A stretch of 64,000 nucleotides of DNA from positions 1-64,000 of the forward strand of contig NZ_JAOQJE010000011.1 of assembly GCF_025567315.1 (NCBI RefSeq), in the 5' to 3' direction. This document shows, in pieces, positions 7,990-16,246 of the stretch (its first letter is position 1; each line of letters begins with the position of its first letter). This DNA comes from Agathobaculum ammoniilyticum (GTDB lineage Bacteria > Bacillota > Clostridia > Oscillospirales > Butyricicoccaceae). Both the position numbers and the translations under genes were made by a program. The notes beneath the pieces are model-generated. The model was not told the DNA's origin. It ran no database searches and saw nothing but the letters and a program-made list of their open reading frames with translations.

Positions 7990-8411
7990 GCGGATACCTC
8001 CCCAATCGTGACCGCTCGGTCGTTTTCAGCATTTCCGTACGAAATATGCACGGTTTTATAGGAATCCGGCAAAATATCGGCCGCGTTTTCGCTCCATTCG
8101 ATCAGCACAATGCGATCCCCGCCCAAATATTCGTCAAAGCCGATCTCGATCAGCGCCTCGCTGTCTAGGATGCGGTACAGGTCGAAATGCGCCACACGCC
8201 CGGCGGGCGTGTCATATTCGTTGGCGATCGCAAAGGTCGGGCTGGTCACACGGCCCTTGTATCCCAGACCGCGCAGCACGCCGCGCGTGAACGCGGTCTT
8301 TCCCGCGCCCAAGTCGCCGGAAAACGCGACCACGTCGCCTAGGCGCAGCGACCGCGCATATTCCGCGCCGAGGGCTTCGGTCTCCTCGGGGGAGTGGGTG
8401 ATATATTCCAT
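7986..8411 (-). CDS. tsaE: tRNA threonylcarbamoyladenosine biosynthesis ATPase TsaE
   Basis: A 141-residue P-loop ATPase needed for t6A synthesis. The Walker A motif is GDLGAGKT, the switch region VTSPTFAIANEY, and HFDLYRI and IEWSEN are family hallmarks. The start is the ATG preceded by AAAAGGTGTTTTG; a start 21 bases upstream lacks a ribosome site. It is the first gene of the tsaE-tsaB-upp operon and has a good promoter directly upstream. Confidence 0.95.
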   Translation of the reverse strand: MEYITHSPEETEALGAEYARSLRLGDVVAFSGDLGAGKTAFTRGVLRGLGYKGRVTSPTFAIANEYDTPAGRVAHFDLYRILDSEALIEIGFDEYLGGDRIVLIEWSENAADILPDSYKTVHISYGNAENDRAVTIGEVSA

Positions 8412-8441
8412 CAAAACACCTTTTCTATACATTCTCTAACT

Positions 8442-8470
8442 ATCATACCACGGCGGGACGCAAATGGCAA
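8442..8470 (-). promoter_or_regulatory. Sigma-A promoter of tsaE-tsaB-upp
   Basis: Read on the minus strand: TTGCCA, a 17-base spacer and TATGAT, ending about 30 bases before the tsaE start codon. Confidence 0.65.
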
Positions 8471-8573
8471 GGCGCAGGCCGGCGCGGCGCTTTGCCGGAA
8501 TTTTATGCGCACCGCACTGCGGATTTAACACAGGGGTGCTATACTGGAAGCGAAAACAGGGGAGGGGAACGGC

Positions 8574-9107
8574 ATGAGCTTCAAAAAGGCAGAAATCGCA
8601 GGAGTTAGCCTGCTCGCGGCGGCGTTGGCGGTGCTTCTGTATACCGCGGTTCGGCACGACTGGCCCGCATGGGAAACGCCGTGGACGATCGGGGGCGCCC
8701 TTCTGCTGGCGGTCGCGGGTACGGCGGTGCTGCTCGCCGGCTACCGCTGCCCGTACTGCGGCAAGGGGCTGAAGTTCGGCGCGCGATACTGCACGCATTG
8801 CGGCTCCTCGCTCGAGGACTGCGGCCGCATCCGGCGGGACCATGCGTCGCCCGCATCGGCAAAGCTGGCACGCGGCCATGTGTGGGCGGCACGCCTGCGC
8901 TGGGCGCTTTCCGTGTCGGTGTTTCTCGCGCTGGCGTGCAGCCCTTATGCTGCCTGGGAGCGGCCGGCGCTGGCCGTGCTGATCGGCAGCTATCTGCTGG
9001 CCGAAGTCGGCATCGCGTGCCTATGGATGAGATGCCCGCACTGCGGGAAGCCCCTGAACGGCGGGGAGGAACACTGCCCCCGCTGCGGGGGGCGGCTGGA
9101 GAGGTAA
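8574..9107 (+). CDS. Membrane protein with two zinc ribbons
   Basis: Function unknown. The 177-residue protein is a two-fold repeat of the same plan: two hydrophobic segments (about 8-24 and 37-55) then a zinc ribbon CPYCGKGLKFGARYCTHCG (58-76), and again two hydrophobic segments (about 108-126 and 130-150) then CPHCGKPLNGGEEHCPRCG (153-171). Each ribbon has four cysteines in CxxC pairs. The ribbons would face the cytosol if each hairpin pair spans the membrane. GGGGAGGGGAACGGC precedes the ATG. It stands alone between two minus-strand blocks. Confidence 0.7.
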   Translation: MSFKKAEIAGVSLLAAALAVLLYTAVRHDWPAWETPWTIGGALLLAVAGTAVLLAGYRCPYCGKGLKFGARYCTHCGSSLEDCGRIRRDHASPASAKLARGHVWAARLRWALSVSVFLALACSPYAAWERPALAVLIGSYLLAEVGIACLWMRCPHCGKPLNGGEEHCPRCGGRLER

Positions 9108-9111
9108 ACGG

Positions 9112-10587
9112 TCACAGCCGCACGGTTTCGGTGGCGATCTTTTCGCAGAATGCGCGGTCGTGCTCGACGAACAGCAGTGTGGGCTGGTACGCGAGCAGGA
9201 GCTGCTCGATCTGCATGCGGGAAAATACGTCGATATAGTTGAGCGGCTCGTCCCACAGATACAGGTGCGCCTGCTCGCAGAGACTGCGGGCAAGCAGCAC
9301 CTTTTTCTTTTGCCCGGCGCTGTAATCCGCCATATCCTTTTCAAACTGCACGCGGGCAAAGTCCAGCTTGCGCAGGATGGAGAGGAACAACGTGCGGTCC
9401 ACGCTGCAGGCATCGGCATAGCCAGTCAGGCTGCCGGAGAGGAAGGACGCGTCCTGCGGCACATAGGACACGGTCAGCCCGCTGCCCAGCCGCACTGTGC
9501 CGGTGTGCGGGATATCCTGACCGGCGATCAGCTTGAGCAGGCTGGATTTGCCGCTGCCGTTTCGTCCGGTGAGTGCGATGCGCGCGCCGCGCGTCACCGC
9601 AAGGCGCACGTCCGCGACGACCGGCGCGCCGCCGTACTGCACGGCCACGTCGGTCAGCTCGGCAAGCGCCTGCGCGCGGTAGGAGAGCGGGTGGAGCTTT
9701 AAATCGTCCACGCGCTCGACGTTGTGCAGCAGCCCCGCCTTTTGCTCCACCGCATCCAGCCGCCGCGCTTCCAGCGACTTGGCGCGTTGCATCATCTTGG
9801 CTGCCTTGTGGCCGATATAGCCCCGATCGGGACGCAGGCCGCTGTTGCGCGCGTGCTTTTCGGACTCGGTCCGATCCGACCAGCGGGCGGCGCGCTTGGC
9901 CGCTTCATCCAGCCGCCGGATATCCGCGCGTAAGCGCTCGTTTTCAGCCAGCTCAAAAGCGTCTATTTGTTCTTTATTGGAGAACCAGGACGAAAAATTG
10001 CCTTTTTGCAGCGAAATATCCGATTTATTGATCGAAAGGATGTGATCGACACAGCCATCCAAAAACGCGCGGTCATGCGAGACGAGCAGGAAGCCGCGCT
10101 TGCTTTTCAGGTAATCCGCCACCAGCGCGCGGGCTTCCGTGTCCAGATGGTTGGTCGGCTCGTCGATCAGCAGGAAGCGGTTTTCGCGCGCAAACAGCAA
10201 CGCGAGCAACAACCGCATCTGCTCGCCGCCGGACAGCGAGCGGAACGGCCGGTACAGGATCTCGTCCGAAAGCGCCAGCCGGTACAGCTCGCGCGCGAGC
10301 CGCCAGTATTCGTAGTCCGGCTGCACGTCCTCGACCACACCGATTGCGTCCTTGCACGGGTCGGGGATGGGAAAAGGGAAATAGTCGCACGGCACGGTGG
10401 AGCGGACCGCGCCGCCGCAGGGCAGCGCGCCTTGGAGCAGCCGCAGCAGCGTCGTTTTGCCGCGCCCGTTGCGGCCGACCAGACCGAGCCGCCAGTCGGT
10501 GTCCAGCCGGAGGGAAACGTTCTCAAAGATAGCGTCATAGCTGCCCTCATAGGCAAAGGTCAGATTGGAAATTTCGATGACAGACAT
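9112..10587 (-). CDS. Lsa-type ABC-F ribosomal protection protein
   Basis: ABC-F proteins have two ATPase domains and no membrane part. Those of the Lsa group bind the ribosome and dislodge lincosamides, streptogramin A and pleuromutilins. The 491-residue protein begins MSVIEISNLTFAYEGSYD, which closely follows Lsa proteins. The first ATPase has GRNGRGKTT, LSGGEQ and LIDEPTNHLD. The second has GRNGSGKSS, the altered signature YSAGQ and LWDEPLNYID. The linker between them (about 215-300) is charged and helical. The start follows AGGAGGTG by 7 bases; a much longer open frame upstream is rejected. Promoter, two-codon leader ORF and inverted repeats upstream suggest attenuation. Actual resistance cannot be inferred from sequence alone. 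Confidence 0.9.
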   Translation of the reverse strand: MSVIEISNLTFAYEGSYDAIFENVSLRLDTDWRLGLVGRNGRGKTTLLRLLQGALPCGGAVRSTVPCDYFPFPIPDPCKDAIGVVEDVQPDYEYWRLARELYRLALSDEILYRPFRSLSGGEQMRLLLALLFARENRFLLIDEPTNHLDTEARALVADYLKSKRGFLLVSHDRAFLDGCVDHILSINKSDISLQKGNFSSWFSNKEQIDAFELAENERLRADIRRLDEAAKRAARWSDRTESEKHARNSGLRPDRGYIGHKAAKMMQRAKSLEARRLDAVEQKAGLLHNVERVDDLKLHPLSYRAQALAELTDVAVQYGGAPVVADVRLAVTRGARIALTGRNGSGKSSLLKLIAGQDIPHTGTVRLGSGLTVSYVPQDASFLSGSLTGYADACSVDRTLFLSILRKLDFARVQFEKDMADYSAGQKKKVLLARSLCEQAHLYLWDEPLNYIDVFSRMQIEQLLLAYQPTLLFVEHDRAFCEKIATETVRL

Positions 10588-10786
10588 AAAAATGCACCTC
10601 CTACGCATGAAAAACGGTGCAGGACGACGCAGACCGCTTCCCACGCGCAAAAAGGCGCAGAAAAAGGCGGCAAAGACAAAATAAGCGCTCCTGCAAGCGG
10701 GTGCGGCAAACCAAAGCGGTCTGCCAGCCCAATGAATCCTGCAAGAAGAGCTTATTTCATCCTTCCACCTCAAATCATTTATTAAC
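10588..10786 (-). promoter_or_regulatory. Structured leader (putative attenuator) of the ABC-F gene
   Basis: The predicted transcript runs about 200 bases before the ABC-F start codon. It holds a tiny ORF and two inverted repeats: GCTTATTT/AAATAAGC (10750-10757 with 10679-10686, the latter followed in the RNA by a U-rich stretch) and an 11-bp perfect pair (10714-10724 with 10629-10639). The leader ORF overlaps the first arm. This resembles ribosome-mediated attenuation ahead of antibiotic-responsive ABC-F genes. Confidence 0.55.
10752..10760 (-). CDS. Two-codon leader ORF (Met-Lys)
   Basis: ATGAAATAA is preceded by AGGTGGAAGG, a strong ribosome site, and lies about 25 bases inside the predicted transcript. 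Its second codon and stop form part of the 5' arm of a terminator-like hairpin. Being this short, it is supported only by position and ribosome site. Confidence 0.4.
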   Translation of the reverse strand: MK

Positions 10787-10792
10787 GGGGTC

Positions 10793-10821
10793 AGTATACC
10801 GCATTCCGCGCGGCTTGTCAA
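10793..10821 (-). promoter_or_regulatory. Sigma-A promoter of the ABC-F gene
   Basis: On the minus strand: TTGACA (10821-10816), 17-base spacer, TATACT (10798-10793). Near-consensus, and placed right behind the terminator of the aldo/keto reductase gene. Confidence 0.85.
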
Positions 10822-10823
10822 GC

Positions 10824-10856
10824 AAAAATGCCAGCCGGCCGCTTGCGCGGCCGGCT
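10824..10856 (-). terminator. Terminator of the aldo/keto reductase gene
   Basis: AGCCGGCCGC and GCGGCCGGCT form a perfect 10-bp stem (10833-10856 on the plus strand). On the minus strand it is followed by GGCATTTTT. Confidence 0.8.
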
Positions 10857-10864
10857 GCGCCCGT

Positions 10865-11707
10865 TCAGGGCTGCTGCTTGGGAAAGTCCGGATGCAGGCC
10901 GGACCAGCCGAACTGCGGCAGGGTGAGGATGCGATCCATATCCGCGTCCGATATCGTAAAATCGAAAATGTCGAGATTGGCCGCCATACGTTCCGGCGCG
11001 GAGGACTTGGGCAGCGGCAGCACGCCGCGCTGTAGGGCAAAGCGGAGGCAGAGCTGCGCGACGGACTTCCCGTATCCGGCCGCCAGCTCGCGCAGGAACG
11101 GATCGTCCAGCACGCGCGTGCGGCCGAGCGGACTCCACGCCTCCGGCAGAATGCCGTGCGCCTTGCAGAATTCGACGTTCCAGGTCTGCGGGTAGCCCGG
11201 ATGGAATTCGATCTGATTGACCATGGGCGCGACCTCCGCGGTTTCCATCAGGCTGCGCAGGTGGTGGGGCAGGAAGTTGCTCACGCCGATCGCGCGAACG
11301 CGGCCCGCATGGTATAACTCCTCCAGGGCGCGCCAGGTGCCGCGGTCAAGCTCGGCCCACTCCGCGGAGAGGTCGTCCGGACGCGGCCAGTGGATCAGGT
11401 ATAGGTCGAGGTAGTCTGTGCCGAGCTTTTCCAGAGAACGCTCGAATGCGTCGAGCGCCTGCCGGTAGCCCAGCTCGGTCTTCCACAGCTTGGAGGTTAG
11501 AAAAAGCATGCCGCGCGCCGCGCCGCATTGTTGGAGGGCGCGCCCCAGCTCGGCCTCGTTGCCATAAAAAGAAGCGGTGTCAAAATGGCGGTAGCCCGCG
11601 CGCAGAGCATTTTCGACGACTGCGGCGCTGTCGCAGTCCGCAAGATAAGTGCCATATCCAACGGCGGGAATAGACACACCGTTGGATAACGTAAAGTTTT
11701 CCATCAT
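10865..11707 (-). CDS. Aldo/keto reductase
   Basis: A 280-residue NAD(P)H-dependent oxidoreductase with a TIM barrel. The family residues are visible: FDTASFYGNE (catalytic Asp and Tyr), LTSKLW (Lys) and YLIHWP (His), then GVSNF, and the cofactor phosphate site LPKSSAPERM near the end. It would reduce aldehydes or ketones; the substrate is not predictable. AAGGATGTGTAA precedes the first ATG, which is followed at once by a second ATG. Single-gene unit with its own terminator. Confidence 0.92.
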   Translation of the reverse strand: MMENFTLSNGVSIPAVGYGTYLADCDSAAVVENALRAGYRHFDTASFYGNEAELGRALQQCGAARGMLFLTSKLWKTELGYRQALDAFERSLEKLGTDYLDLYLIHWPRPDDLSAEWAELDRGTWRALEELYHAGRVRAIGVSNFLPHHLRSLMETAEVAPMVNQIEFHPGYPQTWNVEFCKAHGILPEAWSPLGRTRVLDDPFLRELAAGYGKSVAQLCLRFALQRGVLPLPKSSAPERMAANLDIFDFTISDADMDRILTLPQFGWSGLHPDFPKQQP

Positions 11708-11876
11708 TTACACATCCTTGTCAGCAGAGGGTGGGTATGCTACATTGTAACAGGTTCAGTATATCATATCCTGTGGCGGAAAAAAAGATTTTTACACTTT
11801 GGAAAGAAGCAGGAGAAAATGCATGCAATATTTTTTTCACTGCAGGGGTCTAATAGGCAGAAAGGAGGAGGGAACG

Positions 11877-12395
11877 ATGAGGGAAATCACAGCCCCGCCC
11901 TCTATGAGGGAGGCATTCGACCTTGACCATGCTATGGTGGCTTATGGCACCGACCTGTTGCGCCTGTGTACCCTGTACCTTGGCGACCGCACGCTGGCTG
12001 AGGATGCAGTGCAGGACACTTTTTTCCGCGCGTGGCGGTCAGGCGGCTTTCGCGGCGAGAGCGGTGAAAAAACGTGGCTGACGCGCATTGCGATCAATGT
12101 GTGCAAAAGCTATCTCCTGTCGCCATGGCACAAGCGCCGCGCGGACGGCGAAGCGCTTGCCGCCCTGCTGGCCGATGCGTCTGACGGGGCGGATGACACG
12201 CTGATTCGTGCGGTGCTGTCGCTCGCACCCAAATACCGAGCAGTCGTCCTGCTGCACTATTATGAGGGCTACAAGGCGCGTGAGATCGCACAGCTTCTGC
12301 ATGTGCGGACGAACACCGTAGTTAGCCGGCTCAAACGGGCCAGGGAACAGCTTAAACCCATGCTGAAGGAGTGGTATTATGAGGAAAATATTTAG
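11877..12395 (+). CDS. ECF-type RNA polymerase sigma factor
   Basis: The 172-residue protein has sigma region 2 (AEDAVQDTFFRAWRS, TWLTRIAINVCKSYL) and region 4 (LSLAPKYRAVVLLHYYEGYKA, then the helix-turn-helix VRTNTVVSRLKRAREQL), with no regions 1 or 3. It directs polymerase to a small stress or envelope regulon. AAAGGAGGAGGGAACG gives a strong ribosome site for this ATG; the longer frame upstream lacks one. The next gene overlaps by 17 bases and encodes a membrane protein, as expected for a sigma/anti-sigma pair. Confidence 0.9.
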   Translation: MREITAPPSMREAFDLDHAMVAYGTDLLRLCTLYLGDRTLAEDAVQDTFFRAWRSGGFRGESGEKTWLTRIAINVCKSYLLSPWHKRRADGEALAALLADASDGADDTLIRAVLSLAPKYRAVVLLHYYEGYKAREIAQLLHVRTNTVVSRLKRAREQLKPMLKEWYYEENI

Positions 12396-13359
12396 AGAAG
12401 AATGCAATTCCGCCTTGCAAAACGTAACATTTGACAACCGTCAACAGAAGGCGGTGCGCATGCGCGTAGAACGGTGCCATAAGCCGCGGCGCAGAATGAG
12501 AGGGATGGTAGCGGTTGCAGTTGCGGCGGCGCTGACGTTTTCCGGGGCATTTGCAGTACAGGCTGTACGGGATAACATCCGGAATACCATGGCAAGTTGG
12601 GAGGATACGCATACGGGAACCGCGCTGGGGCTCAGTCAGTCGGACGCAGGCCTTACAGTTACGCTGGATGAAATATACGGGGACACATGGTATGTCTACC
12701 TTAAGGGGACGGTAGCCAGTGAAACAGAAAAGACGATGCGGGTGGATAACTGGACGAACCGTTCGGGAACGCAGTATGCCGATGCGGGTTTTTGTGACTG
12801 GGAGTTTACCATACCCGACCAGAAAACGCAGCTATCACATGGCAGCAATATAAGTTTCCTTAGCGTTAACGGGCAGGAGGATGCTCCGTTGGAGTTCCTG
12901 ATTCGGCTGAGCGCAACGGATTTTGCGCTGACAGGCGAGGCGTCTGCTTTGTTTAACGGCTTTTGGTATGAGGCGGATGGCGAACTGCAAGAGTTGGACG
13001 GATGCTGGGAGTTTACTTTCCCAGTGGATCGCAACGATGATGGGGAGACATTGCTGGTCGGTAAATCCATTCAGACGGATGCTGGTACGGTGACCTTGGA
13101 CTGCCTGCAATTTTCCGCGCTTGATATATCGGCTGAGTGGAGCGGCGCAAATGAAGCGCTGTTCGGCTGGGATCAGAGCAATACATATCTGCTGCTGAAA
13201 TCAGGGGAACGAATCGGATGCCAATCGGCAGGTATTGAGGATGAGAATGGAGAAAAGACCCGAATGGAATTTGCACCATTTAATAATGGCCTCGGTCACA
13301 TCTCTGCTGACGATGTGCAGGCAGTGGTGTTCGCCGGGCAGGAAATACCGGTTACATAA
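12379..13359 (+). CDS. Putative membrane-anchored anti-sigma factor (DUF4179-like)
   Basis: The 326-residue protein has a short cytoplasmic N-terminus (about 1-38, Arg-rich near the membrane), one membrane segment (about 42-60) and a beta-rich extracellular part of about 265 residues. This layout fits the DUF4179 type of anti-sigma protein encoded after ECF sigma genes in Clostridia. It would hold the sigma factor until an envelope signal. AAGGAGTGGTATT precedes the ATG. The coupling to the sigma gene is the main support; the domain assignment is from memory of the family. Confidence 0.7.
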   Translation: MRKIFREECNSALQNVTFDNRQQKAVRMRVERCHKPRRRMRGMVAVAVAAALTFSGAFAVQAVRDNIRNTMASWEDTHTGTALGLSQSDAGLTVTLDEIYGDTWYVYLKGTVASETEKTMRVDNWTNRSGTQYADAGFCDWEFTIPDQKTQLSHGSNISFLSVNGQEDAPLEFLIRLSATDFALTGEASALFNGFWYEADGELQELDGCWEFTFPVDRNDDGETLLVGKSIQTDAGTVTLDCLQFSALDISAEWSGANEALFGWDQSNTYLLLKSGERIGCQSAGIEDENGEKTRMEFAPFNNGLGHISADDVQAVVFAGQEIPVT

Positions 13360-13362
13360 CAT

Positions 13363-13392
13363 AAAAGCCGCCCCATTCGGGCGGCTTTTTCC
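13363..13392. terminator. Bidirectional terminator
   Basis: AAAAGCCGCCC and GGGCGGCTTTTT pair around CATTC, between the convergent anti-sigma and AEC genes. Confidence 0.85.
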
Positions 13393-13402
13393 TGCCATAT
13401 CC

Positions 13403-14335
13403 TCATATCAGCGCGTCGTATACGCCAATCATCACCGGCATAGTCACGATGGAAAGCAGCGTTGTCAGTACATACAGTGCGCTGGAATACGCGGCGTTGC
13501 GGTCGTAGAGCTGCGCGAGCGAGGTCACGGTCGCACAGGCGGGGGTGATACAGGCGAGATAGACGATCATCAGAATATTCTTTCCGTCCGCAATCCAGCC
13601 GGCCGCGCCGGCAGCCCGCAGCAGCAGCACGGTCACAAGCGGGAAGGCCAGCAGGCGGAGCAGCACGGGCAGATAATTGCGCGGCGTGGTGAACAGGCGC
13701 CGCAGCGGTGTGTCCGCGATGACCATGCCGGCCAGCAGCATGCCCAGCGGCCCGAACATATCGCCCAGCGTACCCAACGTGTCGTTGATAAGGGCGGGCA
13801 GCGGCACGCGCAGCAGGAACAACGCACAGCCAGCCACAATCGCGATAATATTGACGTTCAGGAAAAGCTTGCGCCATTCCATGCCGCGCGTGCCGCAGAG
13901 CAGGCTGCGGCAGTGCGTCCAGATCAGCACCTGCTGCACCACGATGAACGCGCAGGAATAAATGACGTATTCCGGACCGAGCAGCGCGTTCACAAGCGGG
14001 ATGACCAGGATACCCGCGTTGGTGTAGATAACGGCGGTGCGTTCGATCACATCCAGATGCAGCGGACCGGCAAGCAGGCGGGTGAGCAACAGAAACAGGA
14101 TGTGCGCCGCGATCGAAATGGCGAAGGAGAAGATAAGCCCGGCCATGACCTGCGGCGTGTATTCGACCTGGAAAGCGTTGATGATGACGCAGGGCGTGAG
14201 CAGGTATACCATGACGACCGATAGGCTGCGGCTGTCCTCCGGACGGAGCAGCTTTGCCCTTACGATGATGTAGCCCATCAGCAGGATGATGAACAGCTGG
14301 ACGATCTCCCGCATCAGGATCAGGCTGATTTGCAT
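13403..14335 (-). CDS. AEC family transporter (auxin efflux carrier type)
   Basis: A 310-residue protein with about ten membrane segments in two inverted halves. The conserved TPCVIINAF in the first half and the paired helix-break ITPACATVTSLAQLY in the second are typical of AEC carriers. Bacterial members export or exchange organic acids such as malate; the substrate here is not known. AAGGAGGGAAAACGCCC precedes the ATG. It follows fhs on the same strand after a hairpin that lacks a T-run, so partial co-transcription is possible. Confidence 0.85.
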   Translation of the reverse strand: MQISLILMREIVQLFIILLMGYIIVRAKLLRPEDSRSLSVVMVYLLTPCVIINAFQVEYTPQVMAGLIFSFAISIAAHILFLLLTRLLAGPLHLDVIERTAVIYTNAGILVIPLVNALLGPEYVIYSCAFIVVQQVLIWTHCRSLLCGTRGMEWRKLFLNVNIIAIVAGCALFLLRVPLPALINDTLGTLGDMFGPLGMLLAGMVIADTPLRRLFTTPRNYLPVLLRLLAFPLVTVLLLRAAGAAGWIADGKNILMIVYLACITPACATVTSLAQLYDRNAAYSSALYVLTTLLSIVTMPVMIGVYDALI

Positions 14336-14368
14336 GGGCGTTTTCCCTCCTTGTTGGGTTGGGGCAAG

Positions 14369-14396
14369 GCAAAGGCCGCCCCCAGGCGACCTTTGC
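14369..14396 (-). other. Intercistronic hairpin between fhs and the AEC gene
   Basis: GCAAAGG-CGCC and GGCG-CCTTTGC pair (one mismatch) but no T-run follows on either strand. It may protect the fhs message end or reduce readthrough. Confidence 0.45.
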
Positions 14397-14407
14397 GTCA
14401 GGAAGCG

Positions 14408-16078
14408 TTAGAACAGGCCGGTGATCCTGCCTTCCCGATCCACGTCGATATTTTCCGCAGCCGGTACCCTGGGCAGGCCGGGCATGGTCATGATCGCGCC
14501 GGTCTCGACGACGACAAAGCCCGCGCCTGCGGCCAGGCGCGCCGTGCGCACGTTGACCACAAATTCGGTTGGCCGGCCGAGCAGCGCCGGATCGTCGGAC
14601 AGCGAATACTGCGTTTTCGCCACGCATACCGGCAGATGGCCGTAGCCCATTTCGGTGATGTTCGCCAGCTCCTTGTGCGCCGCCGGGGCGATGGTCACGC
14701 CCAGCGCGCCGTAGATCTCCTTGGCGATTCTGCGGATCTTATCCTCGAGCGGGAGGCTGTCCTCGTAGAGCATATGGAAGTCCGCTTTGCCCTCGTCCAG
14801 CACGGCGAGCACCTCGTTTGCAAGCGCCTTGCCGCCCTCGCCGCCCTTGGTGAACACCTCGGAGAGAGCCACGCGCACGCCGCGCTTTGCACAGTGCGCG
14901 CGGATGAAAGCGACCTCCTCCTCGGTATCGGTCGGGAACGAATTAATGGCCACAACCACCGGCACGCCGAACTTCTGCATGTTGTCCAGGTGCGCGTCCA
15001 GATTGCAGACGCCGCGTTCGAGCGCGGCCAGGTCGGGCGCGTTCAGCTCGGCCTTGGATACGCCGCCGTTGTATTTAAGCGCGCGCACGGTCGCTACGAG
15101 GACGATGCAGTCGGGCGAGAGGCCAGCCTTGCGGCACTTGATGTCCAAGAATTTTTCCGCGCCAAGGTCCGCGCCGAAGCCGGCCTCGGTGATGGCGATG
15201 TCCGCGAGCTTTAAGGCGAGCTTGGTCGCCTGCACGCTGTTGCAGCCGTGCGCGATATTGGCGAACGGACCGCCGTGCATCAGGCAGGGGGTGCCTTCGA
15301 GCGTCTGCACCAGGTTGGGCTTGATCGCGTCCTTCATCAGCGCGGTCATCGCGCCTTCCGCATGCAGGTCACGCGCGAAGATTGGCTTGCCTGCGTAGGA
15401 ATAGGCGACCAGAATGTCACCGAAGCGCTTTTTCAGGTCGTCCAAGTCGGAGGCTAGGCACAGGATCGCCATGATCTCGGAGGCGACCGTGATCATAAAA
15501 TGGTCTTCGCGCGGCACGCCGTTCATTTTACCGCCCAGGCCGATCGTAATATTGCGTAGGCTGCGGTCGTTCATGTCCATCACGCGGGTGAAGATCACGC
15601 GACGCGGGTCGATGCCGAGCGCGTTGCCCTGCTGCATGTGGTTGTCCAGCATGGCGCAGAGAAGGTTGTTCGCGGCGGTGATAGCGTGCATATCGCCAGT
15701 AAAATGCAGGTTGATGTCCTCCATCGGCACAACCTGCGCATAGCCGCCGCCGGCCGCGCCGCCCTTGATGCCGAATACAGGACCGAGGGATGGCTCGCGT
15801 AGCGCGATCACCGCATTCTTGCCAAGCTTGGCCATCGCTTGACCGAGGCCGACGGTCGTGGTGGTCTTACCCTCGCCCGCGGGGGTGGGGTTGATGGCGG
15901 TGACGAGCACCAGCTTGCCGTTTTCATGGCCCTCCAGCTTGGTCCACACGTCTGTGGACAGCTTGGCCTTGTACTTGCCGTACAGCTCCAGGTCGTCCGC
16001 ATCCAGCCCGGCAGCCGCGGCGACTTCCGCGATCGGGCGCATCTGGCAGCTCTGCGCGATTTCGATATCGGATAACAT
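14408..16078 (-). CDS. fhs: Formate--tetrahydrofolate ligase
   Basis: Fhs makes 10-formyl-tetrahydrofolate from formate, THF and ATP, feeding purine synthesis and, in acetogens, the methyl branch of the Wood-Ljungdahl pathway. The 556-residue length is normal. The P-loop is TPAGEGKTT, followed by EPSLGPVFGIKGGAAGGGYAQ and the later family string INSFPTDT. ATG is preceded by GGGAGGAAATGTT. No other one-carbon genes flank it, so the window does not show which pathway dominates. Confidence 0.97.
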   Translation of the reverse strand: MLSDIEIAQSCQMRPIAEVAAAAGLDADDLELYGKYKAKLSTDVWTKLEGHENGKLVLVTAINPTPAGEGKTTTTVGLGQAMAKLGKNAVIALREPSLGPVFGIKGGAAGGGYAQVVPMEDINLHFTGDMHAITAANNLLCAMLDNHMQQGNALGIDPRRVIFTRVMDMNDRSLRNITIGLGGKMNGVPREDHFMITVASEIMAILCLASDLDDLKKRFGDILVAYSYAGKPIFARDLHAEGAMTALMKDAIKPNLVQTLEGTPCLMHGGPFANIAHGCNSVQATKLALKLADIAITEAGFGADLGAEKFLDIKCRKAGLSPDCIVLVATVRALKYNGGVSKAELNAPDLAALERGVCNLDAHLDNMQKFGVPVVVAINSFPTDTEEEVAFIRAHCAKRGVRVALSEVFTKGGEGGKALANEVLAVLDEGKADFHMLYEDSLPLEDKIRRIAKEIYGALGVTIAPAAHKELANITEMGYGHLPVCVAKTQYSLSDDPALLGRPTEFVVNVRTARLAAGAGFVVVETGAIMTMPGLPRVPAAENIDVDREGRITGLF

Positions 16079-16113
16079 AACATTTCCTCCCGTATAATTT
16101 ACACAGTGTCAAT

Positions 16114-16142
16114 ATTATAACAATGTTCTGCACAGTTTTCCA
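16114..16142 (-). promoter_or_regulatory. Probable promoter of fhs
   Basis: On the minus strand a perfect -10 TATAAT is preceded, at 17 bases, by TGGAAA. The -35 element is only partly consensus. It lies about 35 bases before the fhs start codon. Confidence 0.5.
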
Positions 16143-16168
16143 GCGGTAGACGCGAAAAATTTGCTGAA

Positions 16169-16183
16169 TTTGCGACTCGCAAA
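16169..16183. promoter_or_regulatory. 15-base palindrome between fhs and the RodA-like gene
   Basis: TTTGCGA-C-TCGCAAA is a 7-1-7 inverted repeat in the divergent intergenic region. It lies 20-35 bases before a plausible TATGAT -10 element for the plus-strand gene. The binding protein, if any, is unknown. Confidence 0.3.
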
Positions 16184-16246
16184 CGGCGCTGCATTGTGGT
16201 ATGATATAAAACAGGCGCAAATCCCATATAGAAAAGGAGGGGCGGC

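Noticed and set aside
9112..11040. 642-residue open frame including the ABC-F gene
   Set aside because: The extra N-terminal 150 residues are Arg/Pro/Ser-rich frame noise across a terminator, promoter and leader. The real start has an AGGAGGTG site and matches Lsa proteins.
13296..14627. 443-residue minus-strand ORF
   Set aside because: It is an out-of-frame shadow of the AEC transporter gene and part of fhs, with Arg/Ala/Gly-rich sequence and no recognisable domain.
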